Part shown: one piece after another, positions 1 through 7,734 of the stretch
Numbering within the stretch: position 1 is the first letter of the stretch
Layout of the letters: each line of letters starts with the position of its first letter
NCBI RefSeq assembly: GCF_026409565.1
Contig: NZ_CP112881.1
Coordinates: 3,851,501-3,915,500 of the forward strand
Origin: Sneathiella aquimaris
GTDB taxonomy: Bacteria; Pseudomonadota; Alphaproteobacteria; Sneathiellales; Sneathiellaceae
Reading direction: 5' to 3'
Length of the DNA: 64,000 nt
Notes under the pieces: generated by a model
Seen by the model: the letters and a program-made list of their open reading frames with translations, nothing else
Databases searched by the model: none
What the model was told of the DNA's origin: nothing
Program-made: the position numbers and the translations under genes

Positions 1-483
1 TCGCAGACCCACGAGCCGTGGAAGGTAATAAGAGCCCGAACCATCCGGACTGGCACCAATGGCTGCATAGGAAAATTTGAAGAACGCATTATCCGCCGCA
101 ATCGCCAGATCACAAGCCATCATAAAAGACATCCCCGCGCCAACAGCGCCGCCTTCCACACTGGCAATCACCGGTTTTGGCATCCGCTGCAAGGCGAGCA
201 GCATTGGCTGCAACGCCGCGACACGATGCTCAAAATAAATGGCTCGTTCTTTGGCCGTCATTTCCTTGAAATCAGCAAAACCTTTAACATCACCGCCGGC
301 CATGAAATGCCCGCCGGCCCCCTTCAGAACAACACAGCGAATTTGCGGGTCCTGCTCGACATCACCAATGGCGTCGAACATTGCCTGACGCATATCCAGT
401 GACATGGCATTACGAACCTTTGGGCGGTTCATCACCAATTCGGCGACACCCTCATGCTTGGTTAAGAGTAAATGATCGGTCAT
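1..483 (-). CDS. enoyl-CoA hydratase/isomerase family protein, C-terminal part outside window
   Basis: Crotonase-fold protein acting on acyl-CoA thioesters, probably in beta-oxidation-like catabolism. The 161 visible residues start at an ATG (MTDHLLLTKHEG) and remain open at the window edge, so about 90-100 C-terminal residues are missing for a family of about 260. The CoA/oxyanion segments FMAGGDVKGF and GGAVGAGMSFMMACD are present. The two glutamates of classical enoyl-CoA hydratase are not in their usual places. The segment SPDGSGSYYLPRLVG, with an Asp, resembles PaaG-type isomerases instead. It lies 33 bases downstream of the MaoC hydratase gene on the same strand, so the two are probably co-transcribed. 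The family is clear; the substrate is unknown. Confidence 0.9.
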   Translation of the reverse strand, partial: MTDHLLLTKHEGVAELVMNRPKVRNAMSLDMRQAMFDAIGDVEQDPQIRCVVLKGAGGHFMAGGDVKGFADFKEMTAKERAIYFEHRVAALQPMLLALQRMPKPVIASVEGGAVGAGMSFMMACDLAIAADNAFFKFSYAAIGASPDGSGSYYLPRLVGLR

Positions 484-516
484 CTGCTTTTCTTCTCGTA
501 TCATTCATTGCATTGG

Positions 517-1377
517 TTAAGAGGCGCGCTTAAGTGTCAAACGACCGCGGTCCAGCACCACTTCATCCCGGTCTTCCACCACCACCCGAAACTGAAATTC
601 CTGACCTTCTTTCCAAATGTCGGTGCGCACCGTGTCGCCTGGAAAAACCGGCTTGCTAAACCGACAGGACATCCCGGCGAAATTTTGTGGATCACCGCCT
701 GCGCATTCGTTCAGCAGGACATAACCGGCTAATCCCATTGTGCATAAACCATGCAAAATCGGTCGGTCATATCCGGCCTTCGCAGCAATTGGCGGTGAAA
801 TATGGATGGGGTTGTAATCCCCGCTTAAGCGATAAATCAGCGCGGCCCTTGGGTCAATCTGGCGAACATGCGAGGCATCCGCCGGCCGGGAAGGAACAGG
901 TTGAAGGTCCGGCGGCGTCGTCCCGGCATCGCCGCATCCACCATCTCCCCGGCAGAAAACACCGGAAATCACTCGACAATATTCCTCGTCACTTCTGGCA
1001 TTTTTCAGAATTTTCTCATAATACAGAATACAGCCTTTTTCCGGGCCTTTATCCTTCACGCCCAGAACCTGATAACTGGCCTTGATATCGCCGTTGGCAG
1101 GTAATGGCTTGGACAGGGCCAAATATTGTTCTGCATGCAGTATTTTGACCCAGTCAATGTTCAAGTCAGGGTCCTGTAACCAAAAACCGGGATGAGCCAG
1201 GACCATTCCCAAAGTGGGCAACGCTTCCATTCCATCTTCATACAGGTAAGTCAAATCCTGTTCGTCGGTTGGATTTTGCCCCAGATTAATGCCCAAAGCA
1301 TACAAAGCGCTGTCTTTGGAAGAGAACGAGATTTCATTGCTTTTAATTTGATAATTCAGGACTTTTTCTAAGTTCAT
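517..1377 (-). CDS. MaoC family (R)-specific enoyl-CoA hydratase, double hot-dog
   Basis: Two-domain MaoC-like hydratase of 286 residues, the usual length of the eukaryotic-type hydratase 2 family, which hydrates trans-2-enoyl-CoA to (3R)-hydroxyacyl-CoA. The C-terminal hot-dog carries the hydratase-2 signature YRLSGDYNPIH at residues 182-192, with the catalytic Asp187 and His192 pair, followed by HGLCTMG. The N-terminal half is the degenerate acyl-binding hot-dog. A proline/alanine-rich linker joins the two halves near residues 152-170. It is the first gene of a two-gene unit with the downstream enoyl-CoA hydratase. A perfect 18-base palindrome sits about 80 bases upstream of its start and may regulate it. 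Confidence 0.9.
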   Translation of the reverse strand: MNLEKVLNYQIKSNEISFSSKDSALYALGINLGQNPTDEQDLTYLYEDGMEALPTLGMVLAHPGFWLQDPDLNIDWVKILHAEQYLALSKPLPANGDIKASYQVLGVKDKGPEKGCILYYEKILKNARSDEEYCRVISGVFCRGDGGCGDAGTTPPDLQPVPSRPADASHVRQIDPRAALIYRLSGDYNPIHISPPIAAKAGYDRPILHGLCTMGLAGYVLLNECAGGDPQNFAGMSCRFSKPVFPGDTVRTDIWKEGQEFQFRVVVEDRDEVVLDRGRLTLKRAS

Positions 1378-2307
1378 TTCCCGTGCCCATTTATCGAAGA
1401 GACCTTCCTGAAATCGAAGGCCGAGATGTCAATTTTGATCGAGGAAAAAAGGGTGAGTGTAGCGCTACACTCCACTCACCTAGATCAGCAACGCCCGAAT
1501 AATCCGTTCGTCGCACCCCCGTATATTTTTTATTATCGGGTTCGCATTACCGAACCTCTTTCTTAAAACCGAATATAGAAGACTGACATTTTCCGAGTCA
1601 ATATTTTTTTCTTATTTTAGAATCGATTTCGTATATCCGCAAAAATTGTATCTTTTTCTGGCTTTTTTGATGATTTCGGGGCCTTGATATAGAGTTTTCA
1701 AATAAACTCATTACTAATAAACAACCAATTCGGGAAATGACCAGAACAACCTGACGATCAACAAAGGGGGGGCTGGGGGTACGATCCACTTCGCAAATTT
1801 GTCAATAAAACCTGACCGTCCCCTATAAATCGAAAAACCGCAGGCCTGTTTCCCTTATGCCCATCAGGACGGAGAAAGACAGGTTGTTCAGAAAAACGGA
1901 ATTTATCAAATGAAGAAAACGGCAACCCAAAACCCTTTCACACACCAAAGCTCTTGATTAGAAATGAGCAATGGAACAGGTGGTGTTTTTTATTGAGACC
2001 AAACAACCTAAGACATCTCGTGCCCTCTTTCTCCAGAACCATCCGGGGGTCCGCCAATGCGCAATCCTGACTGGACCCGGTTATCTGTTCAGGAAAAGTA
2101 GGATGTGCGTGAAGACCCGTTTCTTTTAGGGTCCGTTTAAAAGTGGGAAGCTGATTTATTCAGCTATAGCCTCATCGGAGCAGGGCAATATTGCAGGAGA
2201 CCGGCGTCCGGCCAACCCAAAATAGGACCAGACCCCATCTAACAGACGATCAGACCTGCCAAAGGGAAAACGCACGGATATCCGATCTGTGTAAAGGAGG
2301 GCGAAGA
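1378..2307. other. long stretch without a recognisable gene
   Basis: About 930 bases with no open frame resembling a known protein. The left part up to about 1800 is AT-rich, with many T and A runs. Apart from the 18-base palindrome at its left end I see one short dyad, GGTTCG-N6-CGAACC, at 1539-1556. The right part (1800-2300) is less AT-rich and may be remnants of decayed genes, but I cannot identify any. Small frames here, for example 1598-1789 on the minus strand, lack codon bias and a ribosome-binding site and are not called. Confidence 0.5.
1455..1472. promoter_or_regulatory. 18-base perfect palindrome, candidate operator of the MaoC unit
   Basis: GAGTGTAGCGCTACACTC reads identically on both strands. 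A second, longer-spaced dyad (GGTGAGTG...CACTCACC) overlaps it between about 1453 and 1480. It is centred about 87 bases upstream of the MaoC start codon and has no flanking T-run, so an operator is more likely than a terminator. No candidate regulator gene is visible nearby, so the protein that binds it is unknown. Confidence 0.5.
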
Positions 2308-4347
2308 CTATTTTTTTTCAGCGAAAAGCCAATAGTCCGATTGCCCGACAATTCGGTAACCTGCATCCGCAAGCAATCTTTGTTGCCAGTCGGTAACCTG
2401 CGTGGGAATACCGGATGGATCAAGAGGCACCGGTCGATCAACCAGAATACGCGCCGGGGCAGCCTTCAGGACTTCCTCAACAATCGCGGTATGTGTCGAA
2501 GCCGTTCTCGCGTAGGCAAATGGATCGGCGTTTGAAAATGACGGCGGTATGCTCGACAATCGGGACAGAAGAAGCGGGGTTCCGCTCAACCATTTGATCT
2601 GCTCAGACGTGACCGCCTTCCGCAATTCGTCGGCTTTTTGTCCGACAAAACGACATAATGGTTCTGATGCCGCAACGCCATCCAGACAAACCTCTTCTTG
2701 TTTATACGTCCAATGGTGTTTGGATTTTTTTACGAAACGACTTGTTTGCTCCAGCATGGAAGGGGCAATCGTCACAAGAATAAGCGCAATTATTCCAAAA
2801 CGCGCCGCTGCAGACCGTGAGACCAGCGCCGGAAGCACCAGTAACAGATAGAGAAGAATAGGAACCCACAAATTCTGCGCGTCAAATCGGTTCACCACAT
2901 AGGGTAGGAACGCGACAATCAAGCCGATCAGGGTCAGGCTTTGCATGTCGAAACGGGTATAGGTTCTTTTCTCGCGGATATGAATAATATGTCCGACGAA
3001 CAAATAAAACACATGCCCGGCAATGACGAAGAAAGGCAAATACCAGGAAAATTTCTTGCCGCCATATCCTTCGGCGAACAAGCCCATTAAATCCCCAAGA
3101 CCGGTGATATCGCTGTCACCCGACCCACTGCCGGAAACCAATAACAGATAGACACATCCCAAAAAGAACGCTGCAAAGAGAACACCTGCCGAAAGTGTGA
3201 CCAAAAGACCGCGTTGAAGGGTGCGGACAAATAAAGCGAAACCAAGACCCAGTGTCAGGACCAGTCCGGTTTCCAGATTATAGCTAACGGCGAAGGCAGA
3301 CAGAACCGCCGCCGCCCCCCACCAAAAAAACAAGGGCCGCCCCGCAAGAGCCGGCGCAAAAATCAATCCAATGAGCAAGAAAAGGAACCGGATCGGGGAT
3401 TGGTTCGGCGCTTCAATCGAAGTGCCTGAGGCGGCCATTAACGGCGCCAGAATAACCAGAATAATCAGGAAGGCGATCATCGCCAAAGGTATATTCGACC
3501 GTCCAAATCGCTGAACCAGGATCCCGAAAACAAGAGCCGCGAAGACCACGTGAATAATCTGCAAAACTGTAACAGTACCAGCAAAACTGCCAAATTCCGG
3601 GTTTGCTGTCGCCCACTCAATCAGTCGGTTCAGATAGATACCATATTCCGGCAAAGAGGCCTGAAAAGCATCTCCAAAGGTCGCCGCCAGAAGACCGTGA
3701 CCAATAACACCGGTCCAGTGATGATCCAGTCCCCACAGGGTCTGATCCGCCACAGCAAAATAGGCGTGAAAGGGCAACACAAAGAAATATCCGAAGACCC
3801 CCAGCGTCACCAGACTGATGATGGCAATTCCTTTGACACTATCGGTGCTGCGCAGCAATCCATAAGCAATTGCAAGAGACCCGACGGCCATCAAGAAACT
3901 GCGCTTTTCAAAAATATTGCCCAGAAAATTGAAAAACAGGGGGAGTGCGAAAAACAGCACCAGGCCAGTTGCCACCGTCATTAACAACAAAGGATGGCGG
4001 CCTCGAAAGGACTGAAAATAAGGAAAACTGAGTTTTCTGCGGGTCAATCCAAGCCAGAGAGACAGGACAAACAGAGAAACCGTAAAAAGCAGATAAACAG
4101 TGCGCTGAAAAGCTGTGTTATCAAAGCCGTATAACGAAGAATGCTCTGGCGCATATTGAGGCGGAGTGGCGGAAAACAATGTTCCCAGTCCCCCTAACAG
4201 GCTACAGGTCACCAAGGCGGCAAAAATTAAATAGATGCGCCGTTCGTCAACAAGCTGGGCAAGGCGAAGGGCCGTATAAAAAACGGGCTGGACAACAATC
4301 AGATAGAAATTTGACGTTCTGTAATCCCGAAGGAATGAGGGTGTCAT
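2308..4347 (-). CDS. large polytopic membrane protein, possible GT-C type glycosyltransferase
   Basis: 679 residues with about 14-16 hydrophobic segments spread over residues 20-550, then a soluble C-terminal region of roughly 130 residues ending in ...YWLFAEKK. This layout resembles GT-C fold glycosyltransferases, which use lipid-linked sugars at the membrane, but I could not identify a diagnostic DE or DxD motif in the first large loop, so the assignment is tentative. It is the last gene of a minus-strand unit after an epimerase, a GmhA-like isomerase and a GT2 glycosyltransferase. The GT2 partner is of the kind that often makes polyprenyl-phosphate sugars for such membrane enzymes. Role inferred from context: transfer or export of a surface glycan. 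Confidence 0.65.
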   Translation of the reverse strand: MTPSFLRDYRTSNFYLIVVQPVFYTALRLAQLVDERRIYLIFAALVTCSLLGGLGTLFSATPPQYAPEHSSLYGFDNTAFQRTVYLLFTVSLFVLSLWLGLTRRKLSFPYFQSFRGRHPLLLMTVATGLVLFFALPLFFNFLGNIFEKRSFLMAVGSLAIAYGLLRSTDSVKGIAIISLVTLGVFGYFFVLPFHAYFAVADQTLWGLDHHWTGVIGHGLLAATFGDAFQASLPEYGIYLNRLIEWATANPEFGSFAGTVTVLQIIHVVFAALVFGILVQRFGRSNIPLAMIAFLIILVILAPLMAASGTSIEAPNQSPIRFLFLLIGLIFAPALAGRPLFFWWGAAAVLSAFAVSYNLETGLVLTLGLGFALFVRTLQRGLLVTLSAGVLFAAFFLGCVYLLLVSGSGSGDSDITGLGDLMGLFAEGYGGKKFSWYLPFFVIAGHVFYLFVGHIIHIREKRTYTRFDMQSLTLIGLIVAFLPYVVNRFDAQNLWVPILLYLLLVLPALVSRSAAARFGIIALILVTIAPSMLEQTSRFVKKSKHHWTYKQEEVCLDGVAASEPLCRFVGQKADELRKAVTSEQIKWLSGTPLLLSRLSSIPPSFSNADPFAYARTASTHTAIVEEVLKAAPARILVDRPVPLDPSGIPTQVTDWQQRLLADAGYRIVGQSDYWLFAEKK

Positions 4348-4370
4348 GCGTCCGTTCCTTTTTGCTTTTG

Positions 4371-5111
4371 TTATCGTCCGAAGTGAATTTTCACACGGTT
4401 AAGCGGCTTCTTCTCGGGCCGCCCCGGCTTCAAATTCAATTCAACAACCAGCATCATGAACACTTTGATCACTTCCAGCATATTGCGCAAGGTCACGGTC
4501 GCACGGGTTGGCTCATCTGCCTGCAGATACATCGGGACTTCGGCAAACTCGAACCCCTTCGTCAAAAGCTTAACGTTCATTTCTGAAATGATGGAAAACC
4601 GGTTTGACATCAAGTCGAGGGCCTTGACCTTTTCCGTTGGCCAGATGCCCGGGCCGTTCAGATACCCGACGGAGGTCCCAAAGAAGATGTTATGCATCAT
4701 CTGGTAAATCATCGAGATAACCTGACGGCCAATAGGGCGGGCTTCCTTATTCAGGGGAACCGTCAGAATGATCTCGGCCTCATCTTTAAAATGCAGCATA
4801 AGGCTGAGCGACTCCGTACTGATGTCGTTATCCCCCGGCACAACAATAAACTGCGGATTAATTGCCTTGTGAATCCCATCCACAATCGAGCGACCCAAAC
4901 CTTTGTTTTCAGGATGGTACACAGGACGAATTCTGCTGTCTTCCTGTGCCAGCTTCTCCATGATCTCTTTTGAATTATCTTCACTGCCGTCATCGATCGG
5001 AATGATTTCGTAGCCCACCAGATCATAGGTGGCCGCAACCGAACGAATGGTCTCAACGGTCAGTCGAATGGCCTCGCCTTCGTTAAAAGCTGGTACAATG
5101 AAGCTGATCAT
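4371..5111 (-). CDS. family 2 glycosyltransferase, polyprenyl-phosphate sugar synthase-like
   Basis: GT-A fold glycosyltransferase of 246 residues. The nucleotide-sugar site is visible as IDDGSEDN (Asp40/Asp41) and GDNDIS near residue 93, the DxD-like metal site. The start MISFIVPAFNEGE is the typical GT2 first strand. There are no clear C-terminal membrane segments, as in soluble dolichol-phosphate-mannose-synthase-like enzymes, which charge an undecaprenyl- or dolichyl-phosphate carrier. It lies 32 bases after the SIS gene and 23 bases before the membrane protein gene, and it may feed that membrane protein. The sugar donor cannot be told from sequence. Confidence 0.85.
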   Translation of the reverse strand: MISFIVPAFNEGEAIRLTVETIRSVAATYDLVGYEIIPIDDGSEDNSKEIMEKLAQEDSRIRPVYHPENKGLGRSIVDGIHKAINPQFIVVPGDNDISTESLSLMLHFKDEAEIILTVPLNKEARPIGRQVISMIYQMMHNIFFGTSVGYLNGPGIWPTEKVKALDLMSNRFSIISEMNVKLLTKGFEFAEVPMYLQADEPTRATVTLRNMLEVIKVFMMLVVELNLKPGRPEKKPLNRVKIHFGR

Positions 5112-5143
5112 GCAAGCACCGGTTTTTTATTCAGCCACATCAT

Positions 5144-5716
5144 TTAAGCGTTAACAGACGCTGCTTTGTCAGCGAGCCACTGCATCGCATAATGCATAAC
5201 CACCAACTGCGTGTCTTCCGATATCTGCATATCATCAATCGCAAAATGCACGGAATGGGCGGCTCGCTCTTTAGCCGCGCCCCCATCATAACCCAGTATG
5301 GCAAAGGTTTCGATGCCATGATCATTCGCATAATCGATCGCCCGCAGGATATTCGCCGAATTCCCGCTGCCCGATAAAACAAGCAGCACGTCGCCCGGAC
5401 GGGCATAAACCGACAGCTGTTTTGCGAAAATTTCGTCATACCCTTCATCATTGGCAAGGCAGGTCAAAATTGACGTATTGGCGGGTAGCGCATGGGCTCT
5501 CATGCCCTTGCCTGTTTTGCGGTCAATGCCATAGATCATGTCATTAGCAATATGAACCGCATTCCCGGCGCTGCCGCCATTTCCACACAAAAAGAACTGC
5601 TTTCCGTCCTTCCAGGCATTGAGAAGGGTTTCGCACAGGGCCTCGATGGCCGCTTCATCCGCACTGGCCAATGTTTTGTTCAGGCGTTCGCTATAATCCA
5701 GAAAGGAAAGTTTCAT
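5144..5716 (-). CDS. SIS-domain sugar isomerase, GmhA-like
   Basis: 190 residues forming a single SIS domain, the length of GmhA (sedoheptulose-7-phosphate isomerase), which makes D-glycero-D-manno-heptose 7-phosphate. The phosphosugar-binding motifs are CGNGGSAGNA (residues 44-53) and LSGSGNSANI (114-123). QLVVMHYAMQWLAD near the C-terminus matches the helix that carries the catalytic residues in GmhA. The gene sits between the epimerase and the GT2 gene in the same unit. A HldE-like kinase/nucleotidyltransferase lies about 11 kb away in the same locus, which supports a heptose-type precursor pathway. No GmhB-type phosphatase is seen in the window. It could be an isomerase for another ketose phosphate. 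Confidence 0.85.
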   Translation of the reverse strand: MKLSFLDYSERLNKTLASADEAAIEALCETLLNAWKDGKQFFLCGNGGSAGNAVHIANDMIYGIDRKTGKGMRAHALPANTSILTCLANDEGYDEIFAKQLSVYARPGDVLLVLSGSGNSANILRAIDYANDHGIETFAILGYDGGAAKERAAHSVHFAIDDMQISEDTQLVVMHYAMQWLADKAASVNA

Positions 5717-5740
5717 AATGTCTACAGTAACCTTAACCGA

Positions 5741-6682
5741 TTAGGCGCTTTGGTTCATATTTTCCATCCAACGCAGATTATACCAGCGATCCTCATCCAT
5801 CAGGTCGCGGCGTTGGTAGGCAGCAATTACTTCTGTTATGGCATCATCAACTGATTTTTCCGGTTTAAACCCGGCCGCCAGAATGCGGTCTGAATTCACC
5901 CGGTAAGAGCGTGGGTCGTTAGACGGTGTTACTTCGATTTCACACGGAATCTTTTCAGCAATCCGTTCTGCAATTTCAATAATTTTCAGATTTTCAAAAC
6001 CGGCATTATACACGCCCGTCACCTGCGGATTATCGAGCAGGAACATATACAGACGGGCAATATCATCAATGTGGATATTGGGCCGTACCTGTTCACCACC
6101 AAAAACGGTAATCTTGCCGTTTTTTATGGCCTGCATGGTCAGCATATTGACCGACACATCCAGACGCATGCGCGGGGAAACACCACAAACGGTCGCCGGG
6201 CGCACAATCTGGACGCACATCTGATCGGCATAGCTGAGCATCACCCGCTCTGCCACCATTTTGGTTTTGTTATATTCAGAGATCGGAAGCAGCTCCAGAT
6301 CCTCGGTAACCTGCTCCTCTTCTTTTACGCCGTAAACGCTACCAGAAGACGCATAAATAAAGCGTTTGATCCCGGCGCGTGCGGCGTTATCTGCCAGCTG
6401 CATTGTGGCAAGCGCACTGATTTCCCAAGTGAGTTTCGGATCAAGATCGCCGCAAGGATCATTGGCAACAGACGCCAAATGAATAATCGCATCAATTCCG
6501 TCCAGCAGCGCCACATCAAAGGACCGGACATCGCCTTGAACGACCGTGAGATTTTCATGCGCTGGCAGGAATTGGCCGAACCATTGAATGTCATAAGCCA
6601 GCACTGTATGGCCCGCTGCCAGCAATTTCGGCACCAGTACAGATCCCTTGTAGCCGCATGCTCCCGTGACGAGTAATCGCAT
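5741..6682 (-). CDS. NAD-dependent nucleotide-sugar epimerase/dehydratase
   Basis: Extended short-chain dehydrogenase of 313 residues. The N-terminal nucleotide-binding motif is TGACGYKGS (residues 6-14). The catalytic triad is visible as SSGSVYG (112-118) and YNKTK (137-141), and the substrate segment RPATVCGVSPRMR follows. This is the first gene of the minus-strand unit that continues with the GmhA-like, GT2 and membrane protein genes. It is transcribed away from the plus-strand SDR gene. Likely role: epimerisation or reduction of a nucleotide-linked sugar for the glycan. The exact sugar is unknown, and it is not clearly HldD-like. Confidence 0.87.
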   Translation of the reverse strand: MRLLVTGACGYKGSVLVPKLLAAGHTVLAYDIQWFGQFLPAHENLTVVQGDVRSFDVALLDGIDAIIHLASVANDPCGDLDPKLTWEISALATMQLADNAARAGIKRFIYASSGSVYGVKEEEQVTEDLELLPISEYNKTKMVAERVMLSYADQMCVQIVRPATVCGVSPRMRLDVSVNMLTMQAIKNGKITVFGGEQVRPNIHIDDIARLYMFLLDNPQVTGVYNAGFENLKIIEIAERIAEKIPCEIEVTPSNDPRSYRVNSDRILAAGFKPEKSVDDAITEVIAAYQRRDLMDEDRWYNLRWMENMNQSA

Positions 6683-6771
6683 TAGAAACTCTAAACCTTC
6701 CTAGCTATGATTGTTCGACTGAAAGACTGTCGAAAAGTCCAGCTTTGTACCCACTTGTCAAAAACCGTAAA

Positions 6772-6784
6772 CTGTGTAACACAG
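6772..6784. promoter_or_regulatory. short palindrome in the divergent glycan promoter region
   Basis: CTGTGT-A-ACACAG is a perfect 6-1-6 dyad in the 200-base region between two divergently transcribed glycan units. Its position suits a shared operator. It is short, so chance occurrence is possible. Confidence 0.3.
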
Positions 6785-6882
6785 GTTAAAAATATTACAA
6801 ACAGCAATATGAAACTTCGCTATTACAGGGCCTTTTGACCCCCCTTGTTGCGACGCCCGATGACAGAGGAAAGGCCAGAAGA

Positions 6883-7734
6883 GTGAGTTCTTCAAAAACC
6901 GTTTTTATCGCCGCAATTTCAAGTGATATTGGCCTGAAACTCGCCGATCTTTATTTGCAGGCCGGGTATAAGGTAATCGGTACATACCGGCAATCCACCC
7001 AGTTGGACAGCCTGAAGAAACAGGACCGGGTTACTTTGGTGCATTGCGACTTGAACCGGGATCAGGATATCGAACAGATTGGCGCCCTGATGCAATCAAA
7101 AGGCCTGATTTGGGACGAATTCATTTCGGCCGTTGGTTTGTTGAGCCCGATCGGGAAATTCACCGAAGTCTCCGCGCAGGAATGGACCCAGTCCATAACC
7201 GTCAATTCATTGCAACAATTGGCCCTCCTTCACGCAATTACCCCGTATAAAAGGGCAGAGACATCCGGAAAGGTGGCGTTTCTTGTGGGCGGAGCGATAA
7301 ACCGGGCGTTTCCTAATTATTCGGCCTATTCTCTAGGCAAGGTGATGCTGGTTAAATTCTGTGAATTGATTAGCGATGAAAATCCTCAATTACATTGTGT
7401 TGCCATCGGAACAGGCTGGGTCGCCAGCAAAATTCACCGGCAAACCCTCGACGCCGGGGCACAGGCAGGGAACAATTTCGAGACAACAAAAGACTTTGTC
7501 ACCTCCGGGGAACAGGGAACGAAAATCGAAGACATTTACGCCCTGATCCAATGGTGTTTCGATCGCCCCCAAACAGCAGGGCGTAACTTCTCTGTGGTTC
7601 ATGATGACTGGCGCGAAGGAGGGGAAGCCCTCAGCAATGCTCTTTGCGATGATCAGGACATGTTCCGATTGCGTCGTCACGGCAATCAGCATAAAACGGT
7701 AGAAAGCAGCACAAAAGCGAAAACCAATTCATGA
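6883..7734 (+). CDS. SDR family NAD(P)-dependent oxidoreductase
   Basis: Short-chain dehydrogenase-like protein of 283 residues from a GTG start. I prefer this start because the Rossmann first strand (KTVFIAAISSDIG) begins just after it and AGAGGAAAGG lies 8 bases upstream. An in-frame TTG at 6835 would add 16 residues with no domain content. The glycine-rich loop is degenerate: AISSDIG instead of TGxxxGxG. The catalytic YxxxK is kept as YSLGK. Its stop overlaps the start of the TPP enzyme gene (ATGA), so the two are translationally coupled. Likely role: reducing a keto-sugar, or reducing the product of the TPP enzyme. The substrate is inferred only from context. Confidence 0.8.
   Translation: MSSSKTVFIAAISSDIGLKLADLYLQAGYKVIGTYRQSTQLDSLKKQDRVTLVHCDLNRDQDIEQIGALMQSKGLIWDEFISAVGLLSPIGKFTEVSAQEWTQSITVNSLQQLALLHAITPYKRAETSGKVAFLVGGAINRAFPNYSAYSLGKVMLVKFCELISDENPQLHCVAIGTGWVASKIHRQTLDAGAQAGNNFETTKDFVTSGEQGTKIEDIYALIQWCFDRPQTAGRNFSVVHDDWREGGEALSNALCDDQDMFRLRRHGNQHKTVESSTKAKTNS

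Noticed and set aside
1598-1789. 63-codon minus-strand open frame in the AT-rich gap
   Set aside because: No ribosome-binding site, odd composition with lysine/isoleucine runs, and no recognisable domain.
1801-2300. Possible insertion-sequence remnant
   Set aside because: No terminal inverted repeats, target duplications or transposase-like translation could be found by eye.
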